Shown: positions 36,052 to 46,909, numbered from the stretch's first letter. The stretch: 64,000 bases of DNA from Rhabdophis nuchalis (GCA_039707465.1 CM077648.1:73365619-73429618); one strand, 5' to 3'. A program made the numbers and translations. The notes: generated by a model from the sequence alone, not told the origin.

Positions 36052-37615
36052 GGGAGCGGCTATTTCGCATCCGGACTGTTGCGCAACAAGTGAAAGTCTT
36101 CCGCGGCTTGTTTTCATACAATGTATCTAAGTCCGGCTTGACTGAAACAATTTCTCTGCTGTTTTCTCCGGCTGGCTGTCAGAGTGGGTGGTGGAAGATG
36201 GCTGTCCTTTGTTCCTGAACACTTATTTCTTTATGGAAAATTTCCAACATCTCTTTGTGATTTGGACTGCCTCTCTCTATCAATGGAGAAATTTTTTGGA
36301 TTAATTGATTCCCTCCCTGGAATGCCTTCTTTGTCTTAATAACTGACTGTGAAAATTGCTTCTCTTCTGGGCTCTACAACTTTTTACAATTTTGATTGGA
36401 CCTTTCCTCTCCTGACTTGCTCCAGCGGCCGCACCCAAAAAACGCCATCTTAGTGGCACTGATTTAAACAGTTTACCATGGCTTAAAAAAACAACAACCA
36501 GGAAATCCAGGATTGGAAGAGAGAATGACAGCTATGGAAACAGCGTTAAACTCCTTGGTGCTGGAAATCAGAGAATTTAGAAAAGATAATGCTAGCACTA
36601 AACTTGAACTTTTGGAGACACAGAAAAAATTGCTGGAGAATACACAGAAGACCGAGGAGTTGGAAGTGGGGCTGGCTGGGGCAAAGGAAGAACTTAAAAA
36701 TGTTAATACTGAAATTGGAGATTTGTCTGGTCATATGTCTAGGATGGATTTTGAGAGGATGTCATATTTTTTAAAATTTCAGAATATTTCTGAGGAACCT
36801 GGTGAATGCCTTCCTGATCTCATGAGTACAATTTTAGCAGACTATTTACGTAAACCCAAAGAGGAGATCAGGGGGGACATTGACCTAGTCTACAGAATAA
36901 ACTCAGCATATGCCAGGATGAATGAAGTACCCAGAGAGATACATATTAAATTTGTTAGAAGGTCGACAAGGGAGGGAATCTTGAAGGCGCAGAGGGAGGG
37001 TCCGTTAATTTACCAACAAAAGGAAGTCGCCATCTTGAAGCAGATCCAAAAAAAAGATTAGAGAGATGAGACGGAAATATTCCTTCTTATCTAAAAAATT
37101 GTTTAACCACGGGATTTGGTTTAAGTGGGCGATGCCAGAAGGGATGTTGGTGTTTTGGGATGGAGGAAGAGTAAGGATTAAAACAGTTGCTGAGGCGGAT
37201 GCCTTTCTTAAAAAACATTCCTCTATCCTGGGGGAAGATTCAGGGGGGACAGAGGGGGCCACGGCCCCGCCCACTGGGGGCCAGGAAGGAGAACAAGAAG
37301 ACACAATTGCCAAGAGACTTAGATCTAAAAAATGACTTTTATTTTTATTTTTATTAATACAGTATAATTTTTGTCTGGATGTTTGTACACGACTGCCAGC
37401 ATAGAACATAGAATTCAGAATTTATATGTAAGCATTTATTTTCACCTTGTTGTATTATTGAAAAATGTATTACCAATGTCTTGTTAAGAAGCCCGGGAGG
37501 GCCAACGTTCCCGACGTGAAAGTTCTCAAAATATCTTTTAAATTCACCTTACCCTACCCTTTTTTGTTAAAAAATTTGTAAAACTCAATAAAACTTTTTC
37601 TATATAAAAAAAAAT
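36052..37615 (+). mobile_element. ORF1-only L1 unit ('half-L1'), copy 2, 5'-truncated
   Basis: TSD ATCTTGGTGCGTCTT is perfect at 36037-36051 and 37616-37630. The element begins at a point equal to about 34135 of copy 1, so it has lost the GC-rich leader start. It ends with the same 'aaactcaataaaactttttc' and poly(A). ORF1 is again joined straight to the 3' UTR. It lies in the right terminal repeat of the same MITE and in the same orientation as copy 1. Confidence 0.88.
36478..37335 (+). pseudogene. L1 ORF1 protein, half-L1 copy 2
   Basis: The ancestral start ATG GCT is followed at once by TAA (36484-36486), where copy 1 has TCC. The long frame then runs from 36513 through the coiled coil, RRM block (MSYFLKFQNISEE) and first half of the C-terminal domain. 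An A8 run at 37048-37055 adds one base and shifts the frame, and the rest (RRKYSFLSKKLFNHGIWFKW onward) continues from 37066 to 37335. The lesions differ from those in copy 1, so the copies decayed independently. Confidence 0.93.
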
Positions 37616-37669
37616 ATCTTGGTGCGTCTTATACTCCAGTGTGTCTTATACTCTGAAAAAAATATGGTA

Positions 37670-39073
37670 ATTCTTGAATAATATTTATGCCATTACTACA
37701 GGAGCATAATAATGTGATCCATAATTATTCTATGTTCCCAAGCTTCACACAAAATCATTTTTAGATCTACAGTCTGAATCTCTATATATTTATTTAAAAA
37801 TTTACTTTCAATCATTGTCCTGTTAAATTGTCCAGTAAAATCATACAAACTACCAATTTCAGGCTGTGGATTCCATGTGCAAATGAAATGCTTATTTAGG
37901 CTACAGTTCAGTTTCTTAGAAGTAAACATTATTGATTTTTGAGTATATATGGTACCATTTGCTTTTAGAGTCCAATCTGGTGGGATGCAATTTCACCAGA
38001 TTGGACACTAATAGAATGAATTTCTAAAAGGAATCCCCAGACACCGCATAAAAGTTTTATTATAAATTAAGTTATTTAACTTTTCATTAACAGCCTAGTT
38101 GCTTGTAGTTCTGGGAATTAGATAACTTGGTCTTCTTAAATGCTTTTAATCATTTCTCTAATTTCAACCATTGATCTCTTGTTACAAAACTACTGCAGTT
38201 GCTAGCAATTTATGAACAAGAGTATCAGCTCTTAAAGTAGATATATTACAGTCCATAGCAAGTGAAAATAACCTTAAGCCTTATTTCCTGGAGCTTGATA
38301 GTACCCATTAATGCACAGTTTATATTGTAAGGAGAGATAAATATATTTCCATGGTGGCGGACAGGGAGGGAGGGAGGGAGGAAAAGAGGGAGAGAGAGAG
38401 ATGCATATGTACACAAGTACAAATTATGGTAATTGGAAATGAAAATGGAAATGAAGATATGGAAGAACTGTTAGATGATAACAAGACAGTAAATACCATC
38501 TTGTCCCTGGATAAAGGTTTTGTTTCTTCACTCTTCTAAATTTCCTGAATCTGCACCTTCATTTTTTGTCCTTAAAGAAGATCATTTCTTTTAGTACTGG
38601 TCATAACTAAAGGCACCTGAATAATATAATCATTAGGAATCACTAGCAACCCCCTCTTTATTTCAGATCTACTAGATCCCCTTCAAAAGACATGCTAGGG
38701 CTACATAACTGCCTTTAATACTACTTTTAGAAAATTTGAATACACACAGTGAATACACACAGTTTTGGATTGGTTAATTGTGATGTGGTCTCAGATTCAA
38801 AAATAATGTATATTATGCTTTTGTGGCCACATGTAGTGTACCTGAATGAGATGGTTGGGGTTTTTTTTTCCCTGAAGAGTCATCTTCAAAAAGACTTGCA
38901 TCAGAAATGTCTTAGAGTCACTTCACAAACACAAACGTTTTGCTAAATTGAAAAAATGTGTTTACTCATCCTCAATTAACTGTTTGGATTGCCAGATCCC
39001 TACAAAAGATCTTCTTAAAAGTGATTCAGGCACCAGGCTAGAAACCAAGAGTCTGTGACCCCCCCAGATAATA
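37670..39073. other. No recognisable feature; short GGGA/GA tract
   Basis: A purine-rich simple repeat sits at about 38362-38401. Nothing else is identifiable. Confidence 0.45.
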
Positions 39074-39075
39074 TA

Positions 39076-39724
39076 CCATATTTTTCAGAGTATAAGATGC
39101 TCCGGACTATAAGATGCACCTTAGTTTGGGGGGAGTTAAATAATAATAAGAAAAAAATCTGCCTTTGCCTACCAGCATCCATGGTATTCAGCTGACACAT
39201 GGTAACAAACAAGGTCAGCCAATGAATAGACGTAGCAACTAAGTCAGCTAATGAAGGCTATTTGGACTCTGAAACAGTATTTGTCATGTGAGCAACAAGG
39301 AGACAGGAAGGAGCCTTGCTTAGCTGAGAATTGAAAGTGAAACTGCTTGAATTTAGTGCAACCTTGGAAAACCTACTTTTGATAATTTTATTGCATATTA
39401 TTATTATTATGAATCCTGCTGAATCAGTTACTGTGCTTTCTAAATGTGATTGCTGCTGCAAATTGACCAACCAGGTCAGCTTCAGCACTTATTGCAGCCT
39501 GATTCAGCACAGCTGATTGGTGGGTGAATGGGACTGCCAGAATACCCCCAATCAGCTGTTCTAGGCTGCAGGGATTGCCACAGACCATCGCTGCCTCCAT
39601 GCCTCATGTTTTTGGCCTCTGGGGGGGGGGGGGGTGCGGCTACATTCATTGTATAAGATGCACCCAAATTTTCACCAACTTTTTTTGGGGGGGGAAGGTG
39701 CATCTTGTACTCCAAAAAATACGG
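39076..39724. mobile_element. TA-flanked MITE, second copy of the 33.67-kb family
   Basis: Ends CCATATTTTTCAGAGTATAA and CCAAAAAATACGG form inverted terminal repeats. Subterminal 'actataagatgcacc' and 'ggtgcatctt' match the first copy. The TA on the left is 39074-39075. The right TA is split by an LTR: T at 39725 and A at 39983. The interior differs from that of the first copy and contains a G13 run and an imperfect ATT repeat. Confidence 0.85.
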
Positions 39725-39725
39725 T

Positions 39726-39977
39726 TGTTATATCCCTCAATAGAAGTTTCCACTCAGGTCCGCTCTCAGCAGGGGGCTCACAGTTTAACCTGATTGGTCA
39801 ACTGCGGGGCTGTTCTGATTGGTCAGTTGGTCAACTGTGGGGCAGTTCTGATTGGTCAGTTTTGCCGGCTGCTGCCTTTAAAAGGAGGCTGCAGCCAGCT
39901 GCTTGTCACTTGTTGCTATGCCTGAATAAAGAGCTAAATTCTCTTCTTAGCTTGTCCTTCCTTGACCTGATCTAACA
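39726..39977 (+). mobile_element. Solo LTR with CCAAT-rich promoter repeats
   Basis: A 252-bp sequence from TGTTATATCCC to GATCTAACA with perfect 5-bp TSD ACGGT (39721-39725 and 39978-39982). It holds three inverted CCAAT motifs (gattggtca), two of them in a duplicated block of about 28 bp (39799 and 39832). A TATA-like tttaaaa (39877-39883) and AATAAA downstream complete a typical LTR. The family is unknown; the size and 5-bp TSD fit Gypsy or ERV. Confidence 0.92.
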
Positions 39978-39983
39978 ACGGTA

Positions 39984-40562
39984 TATAAGAAGAACAATTA
40001 TTTGGAGGAGAACAATACTTTGGCAAAATTCTAATATTTTCAGCAATGAAACAGACTGTTTTACTATGGTTTATCTCTCTGTTTAAATTCAAATCATTTC
40101 AGTTAAATATTATGTCAGCTTGACTTATTTTCCATACAATGGAAATCTATACATCAATAATTTACATTTCTTTTAACTAGTGATAGTAACTCTTTACAAT
40201 GTAAAAGAATACTTTATTTGCAATCGCTTTCACTTGCACAATTCAGCTTCATTAGATAAGACCTCCTTCATTAGGCCTTTGTCCCCACCTCCTGGGTCAG
40301 ATTTTATTGCTCAGGGCAGAGAGAAAATGTGATATCTACATATTTCTTCTTATTCATTACTTTTTAAATAAAACATTATAATCCCGCTTAATAAAGAAGT
40401 TGCTTCATTACTGATGGAGAGGGAATTGAGAGTAATCTTCAACTCCTTTCTCCCTATCAACATAATAATACACAAAGTGGATGCTGATTCATTCACATAC
40501 TCAATCATAACTACAAAGCCAAAATCCAGTCTCCAAATAGTTTATTTGTAAAGGTCTGTAGA
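39984..40562. other. No recognisable feature
   Basis: AT-rich spacer without identifiable features. Confidence 0.45.
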
Positions 40563-40570
40563 GCCTAGGC

Positions 40571-40697
40571 CAGGGGTCTCCAACCTTTGCAACTTTAAAT
40601 CTGAAGGACTTCAGCTCCCAGACTTCTCCAGCCAGCTTTGCTTTTTCTGGGAGCTGAAGTCCTTCAGACTTAAAGTTGCAAAGGTTGGAGACTCCTG
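40571..40697. mobile_element. hAT-type hairpin MITE, family A (copy 5)
   Basis: Ends CAGGGGTCTCC and GGAGACTCCTG. The TSD GCCTAGGC, itself a palindrome, is perfect at 40563-40570 and 40698-40705. Confidence 0.95.
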
Positions 40698-40705
40698 GCC
40701 TAGGC

Positions 40706-41243
40706 AATCACCCAAAGGATATGTTGGCTATGTTCCCAAGTCCACTGCCAAGCACAAGCTATATCTATTTTACAGAAACAAAGGAACTCCAATTACAAAC
40801 AGATTATTGGTTGCGAGGCAGGTGTCAAGCAACACCATATACAAAGGCAAATGAAGTCATGGTAAGATAAGCATGTGTATTCTATTTTAGAAAAATATTC
40901 ACTGAGCAATTTCTGGTCTCTATTGTGCTGTGTGCCAGGCTGTGCTATGTGTCCCTGCTTTGTGTCCATTATGGCATTTAACTCTAAGCAAACACAAAAT
41001 TCTCTATCTTCCTACGCCACTTAATCACATTGGATGCCTGCCTTCTTCTGCCTCTTTCTGTAACTCTGCAACATCCACTACACTAGCAGCACCTCAAAAG
41101 CAATTGCTATTGCCTCTGGAGCTTTGTGACTTCTCAAAATGATATGAGCATTGTGGCAGGCAAATGTACATTAAATTTATATATCAATTTGACTAGGAAG
41201 ATTTAAATTTTTTTCTATTGCTTTCTAATATTTAAATGTTGCA
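40706..41243. other. No recognisable feature
   Basis: Unassigned sequence. Confidence 0.45.
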
Positions 41244-41765
41244 GGTAGTTAACATATGACCAGTGGTGGGATTCAGCCAGTTCGCACCACTTTCGGATAT
41301 CCGGTTGTTACCTTTCTGAGCTGTTTGATGAACTGGTTATTGGAAGAAATCATTAGGGCAGAGAACCAGTTGTTAAATTATTTGAACCCCAACACTGCAT
41401 ATGACCATAATGGAGCCAGCCTATTATAGTCATATGTCATAATAGTTGTTGTGGCCTTTTTTGCAGTGTTAAGTGAACACCATGTTTGTTAGGCAAAATG
41501 ATGGCTCTACATGGGTATGGTTTTGCCAAAAAACAGAAGTGAAGTGCCAGTTGTTGATGAAACTATTGTAAAATTCAGTCACATTACCATGGGACTCTGC
41601 AAATGGGTGTAACTGCAGCTGTGTTGCCAGGTGCCCAGAGTTCAGTCACATTACTAAAGAGAGGGCCCAACCCTCAGAACTTTGAATCCAGATCATGTCT
41701 CCTTTTTTGTGATGGCTCTATCTTAAAATGGTTGCTTAGCGACTGGTCATAAGTCAAAAATTACC
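41244..41765. mobile_element. Old Tc1/mariner-like MITE with nested hAT
   Basis: The left end 'ggtagttaacatatgacca' and the right end 'ggtcataagtcaaaaattacc' are diverged inverted repeats, related to the element at 54702-55088. The left arm is split by a hAT MITE at 41261-41397. TA follows the right end. Confidence 0.6.
41261..41397. mobile_element. hAT-type MITE, family B
   Basis: Ends CAGTGGTGGGATTCA and TGAACCCCAACACTG. Perfect TSD CATATGAC at 41253-41260 and 41398-41405. The TSD lies in the left arm of the older mariner-like MITE. Confidence 0.94.
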
Positions 41766-41794
41766 TATAATGCCATCAACTTCAATTGTGTAGC

Positions 41795-42329
41795 TGTCAG
41801 GATTCCTACCAATGCCCTAATTAAATAATGAGCCTCAAGCCAAGTTTCAAAAGAAATCCAGTTATTTATTAGGAGCTTCATGTCAGCACAGACCAAATGA
41901 AGCAGAGGTTGGTTGCCAATTTCTTTACTACCAGTTAGGGCATGCTCCCATGTGCACCCATGTGTGCGCATGTGCAGAAGCATTCGGGCAGGTCGGTGGA
42001 GCCTCCCACTGCCATTACCGGTTCGGCCAATCCAAGCTGAGCCAGCAGCAACCCACCTCTGAAGTGAAACCAACTCTGACCTCACTTGATTGGCACCCCA
42101 GCTCTGACCCTGTTTCTCTCTCCTCCCAAGTTGTGTCATCAGTCACATTCTTCAACGAAGCAATTTCGCAAGTTGTACAGGTCCCTCCCTCCGACCACTG
42201 TGGGTCTGCATGGATATGACCTTGATGTGGCTGGCTGGAATATGCTTTGTTTTGATTGAAGAGGCTTGATTCCCCATCCCCCTCCTATGGCAACTCGAGA
42301 GCAGGTCAGGAATGCTTCGCGAGTTGACA
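41795..42329 (-). mobile_element. Probable solo LTR with nested hAT
   Basis: Read on the minus strand it runs from TGTCAACTCGCG to GGAATCCTGACA, with short inverted ends. AATAAA (minus; 41865-41870) lies about 70 bp before the 3' end. Flanking 5-mers GTAGC (41790-41794) and GTAGT (42330-42334) differ at one base, fitting an aged TSD. Without the hAT insert and its duplication the LTR would be about 370 bp. No coding region is attached. Confidence 0.65.
41903..42061. mobile_element. hAT-type MITE, family B, inside the LTR
   Basis: Ends CAGAGGTTGGTTGCC and GCAACCCACCTCTG are inverted repeats. Flanking AAATGAAG and AAGTGAAA agree at six of eight positions, both differences being transitions. 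Confidence 0.75.
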
Positions 42330-43053
42330 GTAGTTCTATATCCACAGCTCATCTAATTCCTTGGTTTTGCTACCTGCTGTTGAAGAGCTCTGGATAACCT
42401 TGTTCCTTCTTTCCCCAGTTCTCAGTTGATCAGCCAATAATAGTGCAGGCCAGTCTCCAACTCCATGTATAAATAACAATGTGGCATGGAACGGAGAAGC
42501 ATGTTAGCGCTTCTCTGCAATAGAAAGAGTATCTCTGCCCTAGAAGCGAGGACCAGCATGCAAATGTGTGTGTTCATGCTTGCATATGTATTGTATGTAA
42601 GTGTAAGCATATATGTGCTATATACATACATGCTGTACATATCGGTACTTACAAATATATATGAGTCTCAATTCACCAACAGGCAACACATGTGATGTTG
42701 AAAGCCTCCAAAAAACATTTGTTCCTCTCAGAGTAGAATACATAACAAGGATGTGATACTTTTGTTTCACCACCATGTGGCAGAGTGTTCAAACTGGTGA
42801 GATTCACAGTATTAAAAATTGGTCTGCAATGTTGCCTTCCTTTTTCAAGATGGTGCAATCTGTTTCCCATTCTTATGTAAGTCTTCATAATTTTATTCCT
42901 ACTTAGGCTTCTGTTTACTGCCATTCTTTGGAGCTGTTTTTTAGTACTGTAGTCTTCAATCCCACCTTTCCTTTTTCCAGTTTTACTATGATCAGTTGAA
43001 TTTTAATGCTATTACCACTTTAAGAATAATAGAGTAAATAATTTAAATAGTTT
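42330..43053. other. No recognised element; promoter-like pair at 42434-42474
   Basis: Unassigned apart from the CCAAT and TATA arrangement listed separately and a TG/TA-rich stretch at about 42560-42640. Confidence 0.4.
42434..42474 (+). promoter_or_regulatory. CCAAT plus TATAAATA promoter-like arrangement
   Basis: CCAAT at 42434-42438 and TATAAATA at 42467-42474 have spacing usual for a polymerase II promoter. No gene follows that I can recognise. It may be a chance match or the remains of an LTR. Confidence 0.25.
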
Positions 43054-43220
43054 ACTTTATTGTCATTGCACTTCTTACAATGAAATTAAAGGCCATCTTC
43101 AGTGTACATCACACATATCACACATAGGAAAACTATAAAAATAAAACAAAAGCACACATTCTTCACATTCTATACAATTGAACTGAAAACCCGTGATACT
43201 GCATTAATATTACACTATAG

Positions 43221-43561
43221 CCGTGATGGCGAACCTATGGCACGGGTGCCACAGGTGGCACGCGGAACCATTTCTTAGGACACGCGAGGCATTGCCCTGT
43301 CAGCTCCAGCACGCATGTATGCACTGGCCAGCTGATTTAGGCCTTCTTTTGAGGCCGTTTTTCTCTCTCTGGAGGTGGGGGGGAGGCTGTTTTTACCCTC
43401 CCCAGGCTCCTAGAAAGCCTCTGGAGTGTGGGGAGGGCGAAAAAAGCATGCCAAAAGCAGGGAGTCGTGCACATATCATTATGGGTGTGGCACGCCCACG
43501 CATGACCCCCCTGCGCTCCCCCCCTTTTGGCACATGAGCCAAAAAAGGTTAGCCATTAGTG
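43221..43561. mobile_element. hAT-type MITE, GC-rich, 341 bp
   Basis: The left end begins CCGTGATGGCGAACC, and the right end GGTTAGCCATTAGTG is its diverged inverted repeat. Flanking ACTATAGC and ACTATACA share six of eight bases, allowing one base of uncertainty at the left edge. The centre has G-rich and C-rich runs. Confidence 0.75.
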
Positions 43562-43705
43562 ACTATACAGTAGAGTTCAATATATTTACCGCTCTGGGGT
43601 AGAAGCTGTTTCTCAGACTATTTGTCCTTTTTTTTAATTGTCCTGTACCATCTGCCAGATGGTAATAGTTCAAAAAAAGGGTGCCCAGGATAAGATGGAT
43701 CTTTA

Positions 43706-44027
43706 GGTAAAGGTAAAGGTTTCCCTCGCGCATATGTGCTACTTGTTCCCAACTCTAGGGGGCATTTCAAAACTGACGAGTCAGCGCTGTCCGAAGATGT
43801 CTCTGTGGTCATGTGGCCGAAGGCACACGGAACACTGTTCCCTTCCCACCAAAGGTGGTTCCTATTTTCTCTACTTGCATTTTTACATGCTTTCGAACTA
43901 CTAGGTTGGTAGAAGCTGGGACAAGGAGCTCACTCCGTTAGGCGGCACTAGGGATTCAAACCACCAAACTGCCAATCTTTCTGATCGACAAGCTCAGTGT
44001 CTTAGCCACTGAGCCACCGCATCCCAT
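43706..44027 (-). mobile_element. Sauria-type SINE inside the Rex1-like LINE
   Basis: The tRNA-like head is at the right (TGGCTAAGACACTGAGC, box B GGTTTGAATCC), with the same body as the copy at 1.5 kb and a 'cctttacctttacc' end at the left. TSD GATGGATCTTTA is perfect at 43694-43705 and 44028-44039, so this is a complete insertion. Length is 322 bp. Confidence 0.96.
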
Positions 44028-44394
44028 GATGGATCTTTAAGAATATTTTGAACTTTCTTAAGGCAGCAGGAACTACAAAGCTCTTCCAAGGAGGGGAGAC
44101 GGCAACCAATGATCCTCTGGGCAATGACCTTAACCCTCGGAAACACTGTCCTATCTGCCACTGTGCAATTAGCGAACCATACACAGGTGCAGAGAAACTG
44201 TTTTTCTGGAAGTAATTCATTCTCCAAAGAGCAGTATTTTCCTGGACATGAAAGTTCAGAATTCACAGCAGGTGGGGGCTTTTTGTTTTGCTTTTTTTTA
44301 GAATTACAATTTTGGATGAATACCTTGAAACACAGACACTTCTCAAGGGGTATGCAGATGTTGCAAAGTTATCTGGTGAAACATAGCTGACTTT

Positions 44395-44790
44395 AAAAGC
44401 AACCTGAACCACCTCCTTCTTCTGCTTAACAGAAAAAGAGCCTTGTCTGTTGCTGCCTCTGTCCTTTGGAACATTCTCCCCCCAAAGGCCAGGTGAACCC
44501 CCCCCCCCAATTTTCCCGGCCTTTCAAAAATATCTAAAGACCAGGTTCAACCATCTTGCTTAGGACTCTCAAAGGAGCACGCAGCTCTGGGACTGATTAG
44601 CACCCTGAAAACTCTCCCTCCACCTTTTAATTAACTTTTCATGTCACATTTTAACTACCTTGCCTCTATTTTAAATGTTTATATTTGGTTTTTTTATGTT
44701 TTTAAGATTTTATTTGTACATCACCCAGAGTCCTTCTGGGAGGGTGATGGGTGGTTCCCAATTATGATAGATAAACAAATAAATAAAAAT
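44395..44790 (+). mobile_element. Old L2-like LINE 3' end
   Basis: The first part is a degraded ORF2 end (WNILPPKA-like). The 3' UTR has 'cacccagagtccttctggga', a 'gggtgatgggtgg' block and an 'aaataaataaa' tail. It belongs to a subfamily different from copies A-F. Confidence 0.7.
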
Positions 44791-45291
44791 AACATGTATA
44801 GTCAAAAGAGAAAAAAATGCTTTTGTGATCATATTTCAGTTGGGGAGAATTTGTTCACAACAATTGAAATTGTTAATTTTTCCATGCGTAAATTGAGTTC
44901 TAAAATGGCAACTAAAGAACTTGATGACTCAGCAATGACTATAGGTTAAATATTTCAGGTATGACTAGATGAATGCTTGTGGTAACTGGCTAAGTAGATG
45001 ATGAGGCCTCCAAATTTAAGAGTTGTTTGAGCAACCTTTTGCATTAAAAGATATAGTATTACTTTGGAAATACCCGTTCCTCTCCCCATAGCAACTTTTG
45101 CTATTACCTTAAAGGAAATATATTTAAAGCTTTATAAATCTCCAAGAACCTCAAGGATTTTGCCACAGTTTTTATGTAGTGATACAGTCACCCCATTTTT
45201 CCAAGACGCAAGATGTTCCAGAGCTGAAGTACCTAGCTTGGTTAGAGTTGAAAGCAAGTTTATTTGCCTTTTGTAATATTCATTCACATAC
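44791..45291. other. No recognisable feature
   Basis: Unassigned AT-rich sequence. Confidence 0.45.
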
Positions 45292-45299
45292 ATACAGAT

Positions 45300-45435
45300 C
45301 AATGGTAGGTTTCCATTTTTCTTACTACCAGTTCGCTTGTATGCACGGAAGCACCTGGGCGATTGGGCAGAACCTGCCGCCACGGCCACTATTGGTTCAC
45401 CCGATCGGGACCAAACTGGGAGAAACCCACCTCTG
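45300..45435. mobile_element. hAT-type MITE, family B
   Basis: Ends CAATGGTAGGTTTCC and GAAACCCACCTCTG. Flanking ATACAGAT (45292-45299) and ATACAGGT (45436-45443) match at seven of eight bases. Confidence 0.88.
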
Positions 45436-45443
45436 ATACAGGT

Positions 45444-46631
45444 TCAAGCTAACTAGAGGCAGCTAGTGTTTACATGTCAAGTTTAGAAAGCCAGCATCAC
45501 AAAATGTTGTTCTTTCTACATGTGTTGGATCACAATTTTCACTCCTGATAAGGAGCATCTCTGGCATTATTTGGTGGTATTAGGAGACCATCTGGTTGGG
45601 AAAGGATGGTTTTCAGGTGAGGGTGATAAAATAGAGTCATCCTGGACTATGGGTGAGATTAGCTGAAAGCCGAATGCAGTTGAACAAGTGCGTACCAGTG
45701 TTCTTACTTTATCCATCATTGTAAACTGTAATATGGATTGATTGATTTTGGTTGAATGGATGAAGCCAACCATTTGTAGTTTATATATCCTTCTTATGAA
45801 TGACTTCATTCATTTCATTATTTCATTTATACACCACCATTATATGCTGGAAAACACTCAAAAGGTTAGGTAAACATATTCAATTGTACTGTAGTTTATT
45901 CTCTAGATCATTGTTAAGCAAGCCATGGCTTATAAAATATGTGAATTCAACTCAATAACATTGAAATCAGTCAACAAATTAAAAAAAGTAAGCATTAAGG
46001 AATGGCTCTTTGATTTTGGTGAGCAGAAGTATTTAAAATATTAATGATTGTAAGTTGTAGAAAACTAGATATAAGAAGGTTAAGAAGGATATAAGAAGAA
46101 AGCCTGAAAATCAAAAACATACAGAATATTTGAATAAGGCACAGAGGATCTATGGAAGTGTGACAAAGTAATTTAGGAAACCAAAGGCAGAGGAATCAAA
46201 AGAGACATATCTGACACTTAACTACCGGCATAACTACGGTGTCAAATGCTTAGAAAATACATTCTTATTTATTGTTTCAACTAGGATACTAAATTAGACT
46301 TTCTAAAATGACTCATTCCACATGTTGCATTAAAGTTCTCATCATTTCTGGTCATGTTGTGAGTTACAGTACGTAATGTATGGAGGATGCCAGATCAGAA
46401 AAGCAACATTAAATGCTAAAAATCCATTATTTAAATATGATCTTATATAAAGGGATAAGAGTTTCAGTTCAAGGAATTCCAAACAAGGATTTTCCTGTCT
46501 CACTGTATGGACATGAGCCATTTTGCCTATCTCTATTGATGCAGAAGCAGCAGAATCCAGAAAGCTCCAGCCATTGCCTGCTATTCTGATGTTTTGCTGT
46601 TCAGAAAAAGCACCATTAGCAGTGCTGCGTC
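45444..46631. other. No recognisable feature
   Basis: Unassigned AT-rich sequence. Confidence 0.45.
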
Positions 46632-46909
46632 AGCTAGGACAGGGGTCTCCAACCTTTGCAACTTTAAGTCTGAAGGACTTCAGCTCCCAGACTTCTCCAG
46701 CCAGCTTTGCTGGAGAATTCTGGGAGCTGAAGTGTTGTATCCTCGACCTGCGACCGGTCTCGAGTTACGACCGGCCGCAGGTCTTCCAGGCTGCCGCTTG
46801 TAGCCTTGGAGACAGGCTGTAGCAAGCCGGCTAACCGACAGACGCACCTGATTGGCTGAGGCGCGCCTGGCGGGAAGCCAGCTCTTGCCGCAGCCTGATT
46901 GGCTCCCCG

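Larger units (their letters stand above)
33669..37667. mobile_element. TA-flanked MITE (Tc1/mariner-like) carrying two half-L1 insertions
   Basis: The left end CCGTATTTTTCAGAGTATAA and the right end ATACTCTGAAAAAAATATGG are inverted repeats. TA flanks both sides (33667-33668 and 37668-37669). Subtracting the two inserts and one copy of each TSD leaves about 430 bp, with a GC-rich middle at 35687-36036. The dinucleotide TSD suggests Tc1/mariner, but no transposase is present and the superfamily is inferred. Confidence 0.85.
43054..44210 (-). mobile_element. Rex1-like LINE 3' end with two nested elements
   Basis: On the minus strand the coding remnant includes VIAQRIIGCRLPSLEELC and LKKVQNILKDPS, followed after the SINE by YPGHPFFELLPSGRWYRTIK. 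This resembles the C-terminal end of Rex1/Babar-type LINEs. The 3' end carries 'gtgcaatgacaataaag', as in Rex1-like tails. A hAT MITE (43221-43561) and a SINE (43706-44027) interrupt it. The clade is a judgement from memory of motifs. Confidence 0.72.
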
